DNA of 64,000 nt from assembly GCA_963816955.1 (NCBI GenBank), contig CAWFME010000002.1, forward strand, positions 1 to 64,000. Direction: 5' to 3'. Both the position numbers and the translations under genes were made by a program. Positions 51,695 to 60,309 of the stretch are shown here, piece by piece (the stretch's first letter is position 1; each line of letters starts with the position of its first letter). The DNA is from DATFQI01 sp963816955 (GTDB taxonomy: Bacteria > Actinomycetota > Thermoleophilia > Solirubrobacterales > Solirubrobacteraceae). The notes beneath the pieces were generated by a model. That model ran no database searches. It was given only the letters and a program-made list of their open reading frames with translations, and was not told where the DNA came from.

Positions 51695-52639
51695 ATGCCC
51701 CGCACGCACGTCCCCGTCCTCGCCGGGGAGCTCATCGAGGCGCTGGACCCCCAGCCGGGCCAGGTCGCGGTCGACTGCACCCTCGGCGCGGCGGGCCACG
51801 CCCGCCTCGTCGCCGACCGGATCGGCCCTGCGGGCACCCTGATCGCGATCGACCGCGACCCGCTCGCGGAGGAGTCCTTCGCCGAGCTGGCGGCCGAGGT
51901 CGCCTGCGCGACCCGCTTCATCCGCGCCGACTTCGAGCACGGCCTGCGGATCCTCGCCGAGGAGGGCACCAAGGTCGACCTCGTCTACCTCGACCTCGGG
52001 ATGTCCTCGATGCAGGTGGACACGCTCGAGCGCGGCTTCTCCTACGCCTATGACGCGCCGCTGGACATGCGGATGGACCCGGGCCAGGAGCTGACCGCGC
52101 GCGAGATCGTCAACACCTGGGACCGCCGCCGCCTCGCCCGCGCGCTGCGCGAGTACGGCGAGGAGCGCTACGCCGAGCGCATCGCCGCCGCGATCGAGCG
52201 CGGGCGGGCGGGAAAACCGCTCGAGACCACCTTCGAGCTCGTCGAGGCGATCAAGAACGCCATCCCGACCCCGGCGCGCTTCGCCGGCGGCCATCCCGCC
52301 AAGCGGACCTTCCAGGCGATCCGGATCGCCGTCAACGAGGAGCTCGCCCAGCTCGACGCCGCGCTGCCGCTGGCCTGGCAGATCCTGAACCCCGACGGCC
52401 GCCTGGCCGGCATCTCCTTCCACTCGCTCGAGGACCGGCGCGTCAAGCGCTTCCTCGCCGAGCGCACGCGCGGCTGCATCTGCCCGCCCGACCTGCCCGT
52501 CTGCGGCTGCGGCCGCACGCCGGAGGCCGAGCTCGTGTTCCGCCGCTCGATCGCCCCCAGCGCGGGGGAGGTCGCCGCGAACCCGCGGGCGAAGTCGGCG
52601 CGCCTGCGCGCCGCCCGCAAGCTCAAGGAGGAGCACTGA
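51695..52639 (+). CDS. rsmH: 16S rRNA m4C1402 methyltransferase RsmH
   Basis: The protein starts MPRTHVPVLAGELIEALDPQ. The SAM site is VDCTLGAAGHARLVADRIGP and the active-site region has VYLDLGMSSMQVDTLERGFS. GGHPAKRTFQAIRIAVNEEL and ISFHSLEDRRVKRFL are diagnostic. The C-terminal Cys pattern (CICPPDLPVCGCG) is normal. It is 314 residues long. The ATG at 51695 lies one base after the mraZ stop. Confidence 0.96.
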   Translation: MPRTHVPVLAGELIEALDPQPGQVAVDCTLGAAGHARLVADRIGPAGTLIAIDRDPLAEESFAELAAEVACATRFIRADFEHGLRILAEEGTKVDLVYLDLGMSSMQVDTLERGFSYAYDAPLDMRMDPGQELTAREIVNTWDRRRLARALREYGEERYAERIAAAIERGRAGKPLETTFELVEAIKNAIPTPARFAGGHPAKRTFQAIRIAVNEELAQLDAALPLAWQILNPDGRLAGISFHSLEDRRVKRFLAERTRGCICPPDLPVCGCGRTPEAELVFRRSIAPSAGEVAANPRAKSARLRAARKLKEEH

Positions 52640-53355
52640 TGGCCACCCGCACCGCCGCCCGGCGCTCCCACGTGCACCGCGGCGCCACGCTGCCGCGGCA
52701 CGCGCGCCGCATCTCCGGCCCGGTCGCCCGCCCCGTCCCGAACGTTCCGGTCGCGCGGCCGCTCCGGCGCGGCTCCACCGGCGCGTTCGAGCGCCTGCGC
52801 GCGCTCCCCGAGCACCGGATCGTCGACCGGCTCCTGCGCGGCCGCGCGTGGATCTGGCTGATCGGGATCATGCTCGGCGGCATCGTCGCGATGCAGGTGT
52901 CGCTGCTGAAGCTCAACTCCGGCATCTCGCGCGCCGTGACCACGGCCGGGACGCTCGAGCGCGCCAACGCCGACCTGGAGACCGAGGTCGCGCGGCTGTC
53001 GTCGGGCGAGCGGATCCAGACCACCGCCGCCGACGAGGGCATGGTCGCCCCGCCCGCCGGCGACGTCGCCTACCTCACCGCGCGCCCCGGCACGGACCCG
53101 GGCATCGCGGTCAAGCGCATGCAGTCGCCCAGCGACGAGGCCGAGCAGGTGATGGCCAACGGCGGCAAGGCGCCGCCCGACCTGGCCCTCGGCACCGTCA
53201 CGCCGGTCGTGCCGCTGGCCGCCGCCACCCCGGACCCGGCCGCCACGCCGGCCCCGGTTGCGACCGTCACGCCTGCGCCGACGCCGACCGCCACGCCCGA
53301 GCCGCTCCCGCCCGCCGCCACCGGCACGGGCGCCACCACGGCTCCGGCCGGTTGA
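52639..53355 (+). CDS. ftsL: FtsL-like cell-division protein
   Basis: The start overlaps the rsmH stop (TGATG). A basic cytoplasmic N-terminus of about 70 residues leads to a single membrane helix (WIWLIGIMLGGIVAMQVSLL). A short coiled coil follows (GTLERANADLETEVARLSS), then a long Pro/Ala/Thr tail (PDPAATPAPVATVTPAPTPT). The position between rsmH and ftsI and the bitopic layout fit FtsL. Sequence similarity alone would be weak. It would recruit FtsI/FtsW to the septum with FtsB. Confidence 0.8.
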   Translation: MATRTAARRSHVHRGATLPRHARRISGPVARPVPNVPVARPLRRGSTGAFERLRALPEHRIVDRLLRGRAWIWLIGIMLGGIVAMQVSLLKLNSGISRAVTTAGTLERANADLETEVARLSSGERIQTTAADEGMVAPPAGDVAYLTARPGTDPGIAVKRMQSPSDEAEQVMANGGKAPPDLALGTVTPVVPLAAATPDPAATPAPVATVTPAPTPTATPEPLPPAATGTGATTAPAG

Positions 53356-53356
53356 G

Positions 53357-55024
53357 ATGAAGCTGATCGAGCGCCGGATCGGACTGCTGTTCGCGGTCTT
53401 CCTGACGCTGCTGATCGTCGGGGCGGCGCGCTCCGCCTGGCTCGGCGTCGTCAAGGCGGGCACGCTGAAGGAGGCCGCGGCCACCCAGCAGGAGTCCGAC
53501 GTCCTCGTCCCCGCCCGCCGCGGCGCGATCACCGACCGCACCGGCACCGAGCTGGCCGTCTCCCAGCCCGCCATGACGATCGCGGCCACCCCGTACCTGG
53601 TCAAGGACGCCGCGAAGCTCGCCGCGCAGCTGGCGGGGCTGCTGGACAAGCCCGAGGACGAGATCCTGCGCCAGCTCGCCCGCCGCGACACCGGGTTCGT
53701 CTACATCGCGCGCCACGTCCCCGCCGCGCGCGCCCGCAAGGTGCAGGAGCTGCACGTCGAGGGCATGGAGTTCATCCCGGAGTTCACCCGCGTGTATCCG
53801 CGCGAGTGGATGGCCTCGCAGCTGCTCGGGACGGTCGGCACCGACAGCCAGGGCCTCTCCGGCCTCGAGTACTCGCAGGACAAGATCCTCAAGGGCGTCG
53901 ACGGCGAGCGCCGGCTCAAGAAGGACGCGCTCGGCGAGGCGATCGAGCTCACCGAGGTCAAGGCCACCGAGCCCGGCCTGGACCTGCGCCTCACGCTCGA
54001 CGCCAACATCCAGGACAAGGCCGAGGAGGTGCTCGCCAAGGTCGGCGAGGAGTGGAAGCCCAAGGGCGCCACCGCGATCGTCATGGACCCGCGCGACGGC
54101 GGCATCCTCGCGCTCGCCAACTGGCCGCAGGTGAACGCCAACGAGCCCGGCGACGCCCCCGAGTACGCGCGCCAGAACCGGGCGATCGGCATCACCTACG
54201 AGCCCGGCTCCACCTTCAAGGCCTTCACGGTCGCGGGCGCGCTGGAGGAGAAGAAGGTCACGCCCGACACGGAGTTCAACCTCCCGCCGACGATCATGGT
54301 CGCCGACCGCGAGATCGGCGAGTCGCACCCGCGCGGCTACGTGACGCTCAACACCCGGCAGATCCTCGAGCAGTCCTCCAACGTGGGCGCGATCATGATC
54401 GGGCAGCGGCTCGGCGCGGAGCACTTCGACAAGTGGGTGCGCCGCTTCGGCTTCGGCCAGCGGACGGGGATCGACCTGCCCGGCGAGGAGCAGGGCATCG
54501 TGCTCCCGCTCGAGCGCTACTCCGGCTCCTCGATGGGCAACATCCCGATCGGCCAGGGCATCGCGGTCACGCCGATGCAGATGGCGACCGCGTACGCGGC
54601 GATCGCCAACGGCGGCGTGCTGCGGCCGGCGCACATGATCGAGTCCGTCGGCGGGCGCGCGGCGCAGAAGCCGAAGGGCCACCGCGTGATCTCCGAGGCG
54701 ACCGCGTCCTCGCTGCGGCGGATGCTCGAGGGCGTCATCGGCCCGGGCGGCACCGCCTCCGGCGCCGAGATCCCCGGCTACGTGCTGGCCGGCAAGACCG
54801 GCACGGCGGAGAAGCCGGACCCCATCACGGGCGGCTACTCCGAGAGCAAGTTCGTCTCCTCGTTCGTCGGCTTCGCGCCCGCCAAGCAGCCGAAGCTGCT
54901 GGTCGCGGTGATGGTCGACGAGCCGCAGGGCGAGATCTACGGCGGCCTCGTGGCCGGCCCCGCGTTCCGGGACATCACGAGCTTCGCGCTCAACTACCTC
55001 AAGATCCCGCCGGATCCCGACTGA
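53357..55024 (+). CDS. ftsI: Peptidoglycan transpeptidase FtsI (PBP2/3 class B)
   Basis: One N-terminal membrane helix (LLFAVFLTLLIVGAARSAWL) leads to the PBP dimerisation domain with PARRGAITDRTGTELAVSQP. The transpeptidase motifs are in order: S-x-x-K in YEPGSTFKAFTVAG, S-x-N in EQSSNVGAI and K-T-G in LAGKTGTAEKPDP. It is 555 residues long and lacks a PASTA domain. It crosslinks septal peptidoglycan in the periplasmic space. The ATG at 53357 is the clear start. The usual next genes (murE and so on) come only after a three-gene interruption. Confidence 0.95.
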   Translation: MKLIERRIGLLFAVFLTLLIVGAARSAWLGVVKAGTLKEAAATQQESDVLVPARRGAITDRTGTELAVSQPAMTIAATPYLVKDAAKLAAQLAGLLDKPEDEILRQLARRDTGFVYIARHVPAARARKVQELHVEGMEFIPEFTRVYPREWMASQLLGTVGTDSQGLSGLEYSQDKILKGVDGERRLKKDALGEAIELTEVKATEPGLDLRLTLDANIQDKAEEVLAKVGEEWKPKGATAIVMDPRDGGILALANWPQVNANEPGDAPEYARQNRAIGITYEPGSTFKAFTVAGALEEKKVTPDTEFNLPPTIMVADREIGESHPRGYVTLNTRQILEQSSNVGAIMIGQRLGAEHFDKWVRRFGFGQRTGIDLPGEEQGIVLPLERYSGSSMGNIPIGQGIAVTPMQMATAYAAIANGGVLRPAHMIESVGGRAAQKPKGHRVISEATASSLRRMLEGVIGPGGTASGAEIPGYVLAGKTGTAEKPDPITGGYSESKFVSSFVGFAPAKQPKLLVAVMVDEPQGEIYGGLVAGPAFRDITSFALNYLKIPPDPD

Positions 55025-55025
55025 G

Positions 55026-56456
55026 CTAGCTGAACTGCAGCACGCCGTCGTCGACCCGCCCGTGGCGGATCTTGGCGACGTCGAAGATGTAGCTCATGCT
55101 CAGCCGCCACGGCTCGCGCGAGCCCTGCTTGGGCAGGCTGTCGATCGAGCGCATCACGTAGCCGGGCGTGAACTCGAGGAACGGCTGCTCGGCGACGGAG
55201 GGGTCACGCACCGGCACGGCGCGGCGAAGGCCGTTGGCGTGCATGTGGTTGATCAGCCGGCAGGCGTACTCCGCCACGAGGTCGGCCTTCAGCGTCCAGG
55301 AGATGTTCGTGTAGCCGACCGTGAAGATGAGGTTCGGCAGGCCGCTGAGCATCATCGCCTTGTAGGCCATCGTCCGGCGCAGGTCGACGGGCTCGTCGTC
55401 GACCGCGAGCTCCATGCCGCCGAACAGCAGCAGGTTGAGGCCCGTGGCCGTGACGATCACGTCGGCCTCGAGCTCGGCGCCGTCGCGCAGGCGGATCCCG
55501 CGCTCGGTGATGCGGTCGATCTCGGCGGTGACGACCTCCGCGCTGCCGTCCGAGAGCGTCTTGAAGAGGTCGCCGTCGGGGACCAGGCACAGGCGCTGGT
55601 CCCAGGGCTTGTAGCGCGGGTTGAAGTGCGTGTCGACGGCGTAGCCGGCGGGCAGCGCGCGCAGGGCGCCGGCGCGGTAGAGCTTGCGCATCGTACGCGG
55701 GAAGCGCTGGCTGAGCTGGAACAGCAGCGTGGCCTGGACGACGTTCTTCCAGCGCACGATCGCGTGGGCCCGCCGCTCTCCCAGCCGCCGCCTCAGCACG
55801 TTCGCGATCGGGTCCTCGTTCGGCAACGACAGGACGTAGGAGGGCGAGCGCTGCAGCATCGTCACGTGCTCGGCGCCGTCGCCCACGAGTGACGGCACGA
55901 GCGTGACCGCGGTGGCGCCGCTGCCGATGACCGCGATCCGCTTGCCGGCGACGTCGAGGTCCTGCGGCCAGAACTGCGGGTGCACGATCTCGCCGCCGAA
56001 GTCCTCGCGCCCCTCGAACGGCGGCGTGAAGCCCTCGTCGTAGCGGTAATAGCCGCTGCAGATCAGCAGCATCTGGCAGCTGAGCGGCTCGCGGCCCTCG
56101 GCGTGGACGGTCCAGCGGGCCTCGGGTGTCGACCACTCGGCGCGCACGACCCTGTGGCCGTAGCGGATGTGGGCGTCGATGCCGGCCTCCGTGGCGGTCT
56201 CGCGCAGGTAGGAGAGGATCGAGCTGCCGTCGGCGAGCGCCTTGGAGCCCGTCCAGGGCTTGAAGCGGTAGCCCATGGTCTGCATGTCGGAGTCCGAGCG
56301 CACGCCGGGGTAGCGGAACAGGTCCCACGTCCCGCCGCTGGCCTCGCGCGCCTCGAGGATCGCGTAGCGCTTGCCGGGGCAGCGATCCTGCACGTGCCAG
56401 GCCATCCCGATGCCGGAGATGCCGGCGCCCACGATCACGACGTCGAGGTGCTCCAT
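55026..56456 (-). CDS. Flavin-containing Baeyer-Villiger-type monooxygenase
   Basis: The first dinucleotide motif is VVIVGAGISGIGMAWHVQD, for FAD. The BVMO fingerprint F-x-G-x-x-x-H-x-x-x-W-P is present as FGGEIVHPQFWP. The NADPH motif is IAVIGSGATAVTLVPSL. GGTWDLFRYPGVRSDSDMQT is typical of the EthA-like group. It is 476 residues long. It would insert oxygen into ketones or oxidise sulfides; the true substrate is unknown. It is divergent from a TetR gene with a palindromic operator between, so it is probably repressed by that regulator. Confidence 0.9.
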   Translation of the reverse strand: MEHLDVVIVGAGISGIGMAWHVQDRCPGKRYAILEAREASGGTWDLFRYPGVRSDSDMQTMGYRFKPWTGSKALADGSSILSYLRETATEAGIDAHIRYGHRVVRAEWSTPEARWTVHAEGREPLSCQMLLICSGYYRYDEGFTPPFEGREDFGGEIVHPQFWPQDLDVAGKRIAVIGSGATAVTLVPSLVGDGAEHVTMLQRSPSYVLSLPNEDPIANVLRRRLGERRAHAIVRWKNVVQATLLFQLSQRFPRTMRKLYRAGALRALPAGYAVDTHFNPRYKPWDQRLCLVPDGDLFKTLSDGSAEVVTAEIDRITERGIRLRDGAELEADVIVTATGLNLLLFGGMELAVDDEPVDLRRTMAYKAMMLSGLPNLIFTVGYTNISWTLKADLVAEYACRLINHMHANGLRRAVPVRDPSVAEQPFLEFTPGYVMRSIDSLPKQGSREPWRLSMSYIFDVAKIRHGRVDDGVLQFS

Positions 56457-56470
56457 ATCCCAGAGCGTAC

Positions 56471-56484
56471 TGAACTGTGGTTCA
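56471..56484. promoter_or_regulatory. TetR-type operator between divergent genes
   Basis: TGAACTGTGGTTCA is a perfect 5-4-5 inverted repeat. It is centred between the monooxygenase start (56456) and the TetR start (56496), a classic place for a repressor that controls both genes. Confidence 0.6.
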
Positions 56485-56495
56485 CTTCTTGTGAG

Positions 56496-57095
56496 ATGGC
56501 CTACAGACCGACCGACCGGACCCGCGCCCGCGCGGCGGCCGCCCGCGAGCGGATCGTCTTCGCGGCGCTCGACCAGCTCGCCGAGGGGGGCTACGCCTCG
56601 GCCTCGATGGCCGCGGTGGCGCGCCGCGCCGGCGTCGCGACCGGCAGCGTGTACCGCCACTTCCCCTCCAAGGGCGACCTGTTCGCCGAGGCGTTCCGGC
56701 GCGCCTCCCAGCGCGAGGTCGACGTGCTCGTGGCGCTCGGGCACCGCACGATGCCGGTGCAGGACCGGCTCGCCGCCTGGGTGGGGGCCTTCGTGCACCG
56801 CGCGCTGGCGGAGCCCGTGCGCGCCTACGCGCTGATCGCCGAGCCCGTCGACCCGGCCGTGGAGGCCGAGCGGCTGACCTTCCGGCGCGCCTACGCCGAC
56901 CTCTTCGCCCGGGCGCTGGCCGACCTTCCGCACCCGCACCCCGAGATCGCCGCGGCGGCGATCGTCGGCGGGCTCGCGGAGGCGCTGGTCGGGCCGCTCG
57001 CCCGCCGCGACGCCGACGCGGACGAGCTGACCGCCGCCCTGACCGCCTTCACCCTGTCCGCCGTGGGAGCCGCACATGCTGCTGAACCAGTTTGA
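56496..57095 (+). CDS. TetR-family transcriptional regulator
   Basis: The N-terminal HTH is ASMAAVARRAGVATGSVYRH with FPSKGDLFAEAFRRA. The C-terminal helical ligand domain is 199 residues in total. The ATG at 56496 follows the operator palindrome. Divergent organisation with the BVMO suggests EthR/EthA-like control. An AidB-like gene follows downstream on the same strand. Confidence 0.9.
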   Translation: MAYRPTDRTRARAAAARERIVFAALDQLAEGGYASASMAAVARRAGVATGSVYRHFPSKGDLFAEAFRRASQREVDVLVALGHRTMPVQDRLAAWVGAFVHRALAEPVRAYALIAEPVDPAVEAERLTFRRAYADLFARALADLPHPHPEIAAAAIVGGLAEALVGPLARRDADADELTAALTAFTLSAVGAAHAAEPV

Positions 57096-57241
57096 GTCCG
57101 AATCCACCGATCCCCGCGGCGCCACGCCGCCGCGGCCGTTCGCCGGGAACCGCCGGCCGCGATCCAGGTGGGCGACCACATGACCTCGCGGCCGGCGGCC
57201 CCCGGCTCGGCCCGCGACGCCGAGGCATCCACGGGTCATCG

Positions 57242-58818
57242 GTGGATCGAACTCCTGACGTCCTCAACCAGTCCGTCCCGTTCGAGGACGTCGACCTGCT
57301 GGCCGCCGACGTGCCGCTGCAGGAGGCGCTCGAGCGCGAGGGCGGCGGCTGGGCGATCGACCGCGTGCGCGACTGCGGCCTCGTCGCGGGCTCCGCCGAG
57401 GCGCAGGAGCACGGCCGCCGCGCGGAGCGCAACGAGCCGCGGCTGCTCACCCACGACCGCTTCGGCCACCGGATCGACGAGGTGGAGCTGGACCCGAGCT
57501 GGCACTGGCTGCTGCGCGGGGCGGTCGAGCGGGAGATCCACGCGCTTCCCTGGCGCGACCCGCGGCGCGGCGCGCACGTCGCCCGCGCGGCGCTCGAGCT
57601 GCTGTGGACGCAGGCCAACGCGGGCGTGATGTGCCCGGTCTCGATGACCTACAGCGCGGTGCCCGCGCTGCGCGTCGACCCGGCGCTGGCGGCCGAGTGG
57701 GAGCCGCGGCTGACGCTCCCGGACTACGAGCAGGGTGCTTTGTGCGGGATGGCGATGACCGAGAAGCAGGGCGGCTCGGACGTGCGCGCGAACATCACTC
57801 GCGCCGAGTCCGTCGGCGACGGCTGGTGGGAGCTGCACGGCCACAAGTGGTTCTGCTCCTATCCACCCTGCGCGGTGTTCCTCGTGCTGGCGCAGGCGCC
57901 CGCCGGCCTGTCCTGCTTCCTGGTGGAGCGCGGGCCGGGGATGGAGTTCCAGCGCCTCAAGGACAAGCTCGGCACGCGCTCGCTGCCGTCGAGCGAGGTC
58001 GAGTTCCACGGCGCCGCCGCGCGCATGCTCGGCACGGAGGGCCGCGGCGTGGCGACCATCATCGAGATGGTCACGCATACGCGGCTGGACTGCGTGATCG
58101 GAAGCTCGGCCGGTATTCGTCGAGGGGTCGCAGAGGCCGTCTGGCACGCGCGCCACCGCAGCGCGTTCGGCGCGCGGCTGTATCGAGCAGCCGCTGATGC
58201 GCAACGTGCTCGCCGACCTGGCGCTCGAGTCCGAGGCCGCGACGGCGACCGCGCTGCGGCTCGCGCGCTCCTACGACGAGGGCGACGGCACCTTCCGCCG
58301 CTTCGCCACCGCGGTCCTGAAGTACTGGATCTGCAAGCGGGCCGCGCCGCACGCGGCCGAGTCGCTCGAGTGCCTCGGCGGCAACGGCTACGTCGAGGAG
58401 TCCCCGATGCCGCGGCTGCTGCGCGACTCGCCGCTCAACGGGATCTGGGAGGGCTCGGGCAACGTGATGTCGCTGGACGTCCTGCGCGCGATGGCGCGCG
58501 AGCCCGACGGGCTGCCCGCGTTCCTGGCCGAGTGCGAGCTCGCGCGCGGCGCCGACGCCCGGCTCGACGCGCACCTGGACGCGCTCCCGGTGACGCTGCA
58601 GTCGCTGGCGTCCGAGGACGCCCAGTGGCTCGCGCGGCGCGCGGTCGAGGACCTCGCGCTGGCGTTCCAGGCGTCGCTGCTGGTCCGCACCGCGCCGCCG
58701 GCCGTGGCCGACGCGTTCTGCGCGGGGCGGCTCGGCGAGGCGCCGCGGCCGGGTCTACGGCACGCTGCCCGCGGGCGTGGACGCCGAGGCGGTGCTTGCA
58801 CGGGCGCTCGCGATCTGA
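57242..58818 (+). CDS. AidB-like acyl-CoA dehydrogenase (two frame breaks)
   Basis: The N-terminus VLNQSVPFEDVDLLAADVPL and the QANAGVMCPVSMTYSAVPAL block are characteristic of AidB-type acyl-CoA dehydrogenases linked to the alkylation response. FAD-domain motifs MTEKQGGSDVRANITRA and ECLGGNGYVEESPMPRLLRD are intact. The frame shifts near 58180, between SAFGARL and the following EQPLMRNVLADL, and again near 58745. The last residues then read GTLPAGVDAEAVLARALAI with TGA at 58816-58818. The GTG at 57242 is the preferred start; 57096-57241 shows nothing convincing. The breaks may be sequence errors or an inactive gene. Confidence 0.82.
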
Positions 58819-58872
58819 CCAGCAGGCGGCGACGCGCTGCGGGCGCCGCCCGCGCTCGTAGACTCCCCGCGG

Positions 58873-60309
58873 ATGACCCTGCGCGACCTGCTCGGCGAGG
58901 GCTCGGCCGACGTGCAGATCACCGGGCTCGCCTACGACAACCGCGCGGTGGAGCCGGGTTTCCTGTTCTTCTGCGTGCCCGGGTTCACGCGCGACGGCCA
59001 CGACTTCGCCCCGGACGCCGTCGAGCGCGGCGCGGCCGCGCTGGTGGTCGCGCGGCCGCTGGACCTCGGGGTCCCCGAGGTCCAGGTGGAGGACGTGCGC
59101 TCGGCCATGGCCGTCGCCGCGGCGCGCTTCCACGGCGATCCGACGGCCTCGCTGCCCGTGGTGGGCATCACGGGCACCAACGGCAAGACGACGACGGCGT
59201 TCCTCGTGCGCTCGCTGATGGAGGCCTCGGGCCGGCGCTGCGGGCTGCTGGGCACCGTGAAGTCGGTGATCGGCGGCGTCGAGCACCCCGTGGTGCGCAC
59301 CACGCCCGAGGCGATCGACCTCCAGCGCACGTTCGCGAGCATGCTCGCCGGCGGCGACGAGGCGTGCGCGATGGAGATCTCCTCCCACGCGCTCGACCTG
59401 CGGCGGGCCGACGGGATCCACGTCGCCGCGGCGGTGTTCACGAACCTCACGCAGGACCACCTCGACTTCCATCCCGACATGGAGGCGTACTTCCAGGCCA
59501 AGCGGCTGCTGTTCTCCTCACCGCTGACCCGCGCCCGGATCGCCAACGCCGACGACGCCTACGGGCGCCGGCTGGCCGAGGAGTTCCCCGGCACGATCAC
59601 GTTCGGGCTCGACGACGAGGGCGCCGACTACCGCGCGGCCGGCGTCAAGCAGAGCTTCACGGGCTCCCGCTTCACCGCCGTCACGCCGGACGGCGAGTTC
59701 GACGTCGTGATCGGCCTCCCGGGGCGCTTCAACGTGCTCAACGCGCTCGGGGCGTGGGCCGCCGCGCGGGCGCTCGGCGTGCCCGCCTCGACGATCGCGG
59801 GCGCGGTCGCCGGCGCCGGGCGCGTCCCTGGGCGCTTCGAGCCGGTCGACGAGGGGCAACCCTACGCCGTGCTCGTGGACTACTCGCACACGCCGGACTC
59901 GCTCGAGAACGCGCTGCGGGCCGCCCGCGAGCTGGCCGAGAACCGCGTGATCGCGGTCTTCGGCGCGGGCGGGGACCGCGACCGCGGCAAGCGCCCGCTG
60001 ATGGGCGCGATCGCCGCGCGGGAGGCCGACGTCGCGATCGTCACCTCCGACAACCCGCGCTCGGAGGACCCGGACGCGATCATCGCCGAGATCCTCGAGG
60101 GGATCGAGGACCGCGCCGGCGTGGAGGTCGACGCCGACCGGCGCGCGGCGATCCGCCGCGCGGTCGAGCTCGCCCAGGCCGGCGACGTGCTCGTGATCGC
60201 CGGCAAGGGCCACGAGCAGGGCCAGGAGTTCGCGGGCGGCCGCAAGGAGCCGTTCGACGACGTCGGGGTAGCCCGCGAGGCGCTGCGCGCGGTCGGGGCC
60301 GGCGCGTGA
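58873..60309 (+). CDS. murE: UDP-MurNAc-tripeptide synthetase MurE (meso-DAP type)
   Basis: It adds the third amino acid to UDP-MurNAc-L-Ala-D-Glu in the cytoplasm. The ATP loop is VVGITGTNGKTTTAFLVRSL. The DNPRSEDP motif points to meso-diaminopimelate as substrate. FTNLTQDHLDFHPDMEAYFQ and IAGKGHEQGQEF are also diagnostic. It is 478 residues long. Its stop overlaps murF by 4 bases. It restarts the dcw cluster after the interruption. Confidence 0.96.
   Translation: MTLRDLLGEGSADVQITGLAYDNRAVEPGFLFFCVPGFTRDGHDFAPDAVERGAAALVVARPLDLGVPEVQVEDVRSAMAVAAARFHGDPTASLPVVGITGTNGKTTTAFLVRSLMEASGRRCGLLGTVKSVIGGVEHPVVRTTPEAIDLQRTFASMLAGGDEACAMEISSHALDLRRADGIHVAAAVFTNLTQDHLDFHPDMEAYFQAKRLLFSSPLTRARIANADDAYGRRLAEEFPGTITFGLDDEGADYRAAGVKQSFTGSRFTAVTPDGEFDVVIGLPGRFNVLNALGAWAAARALGVPASTIAGAVAGAGRVPGRFEPVDEGQPYAVLVDYSHTPDSLENALRAARELAENRVIAVFGAGGDRDRGKRPLMGAIAAREADVAIVTSDNPRSEDPDAIIAEILEGIEDRAGVEVDADRRAAIRRAVELAQAGDVLVIAGKGHEQGQEFAGGRKEPFDDVGVAREALRAVGAGA

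Noticed and set aside
57076..57183. Short frame beginning MLLNQFESESTD as the true start of the AidB-like gene
   Set aside because: It is in a different frame, ends before the conserved VLNQSVPFEDVD block, and overlaps the TetR stop; the GTG at 57242 fits the family start better.
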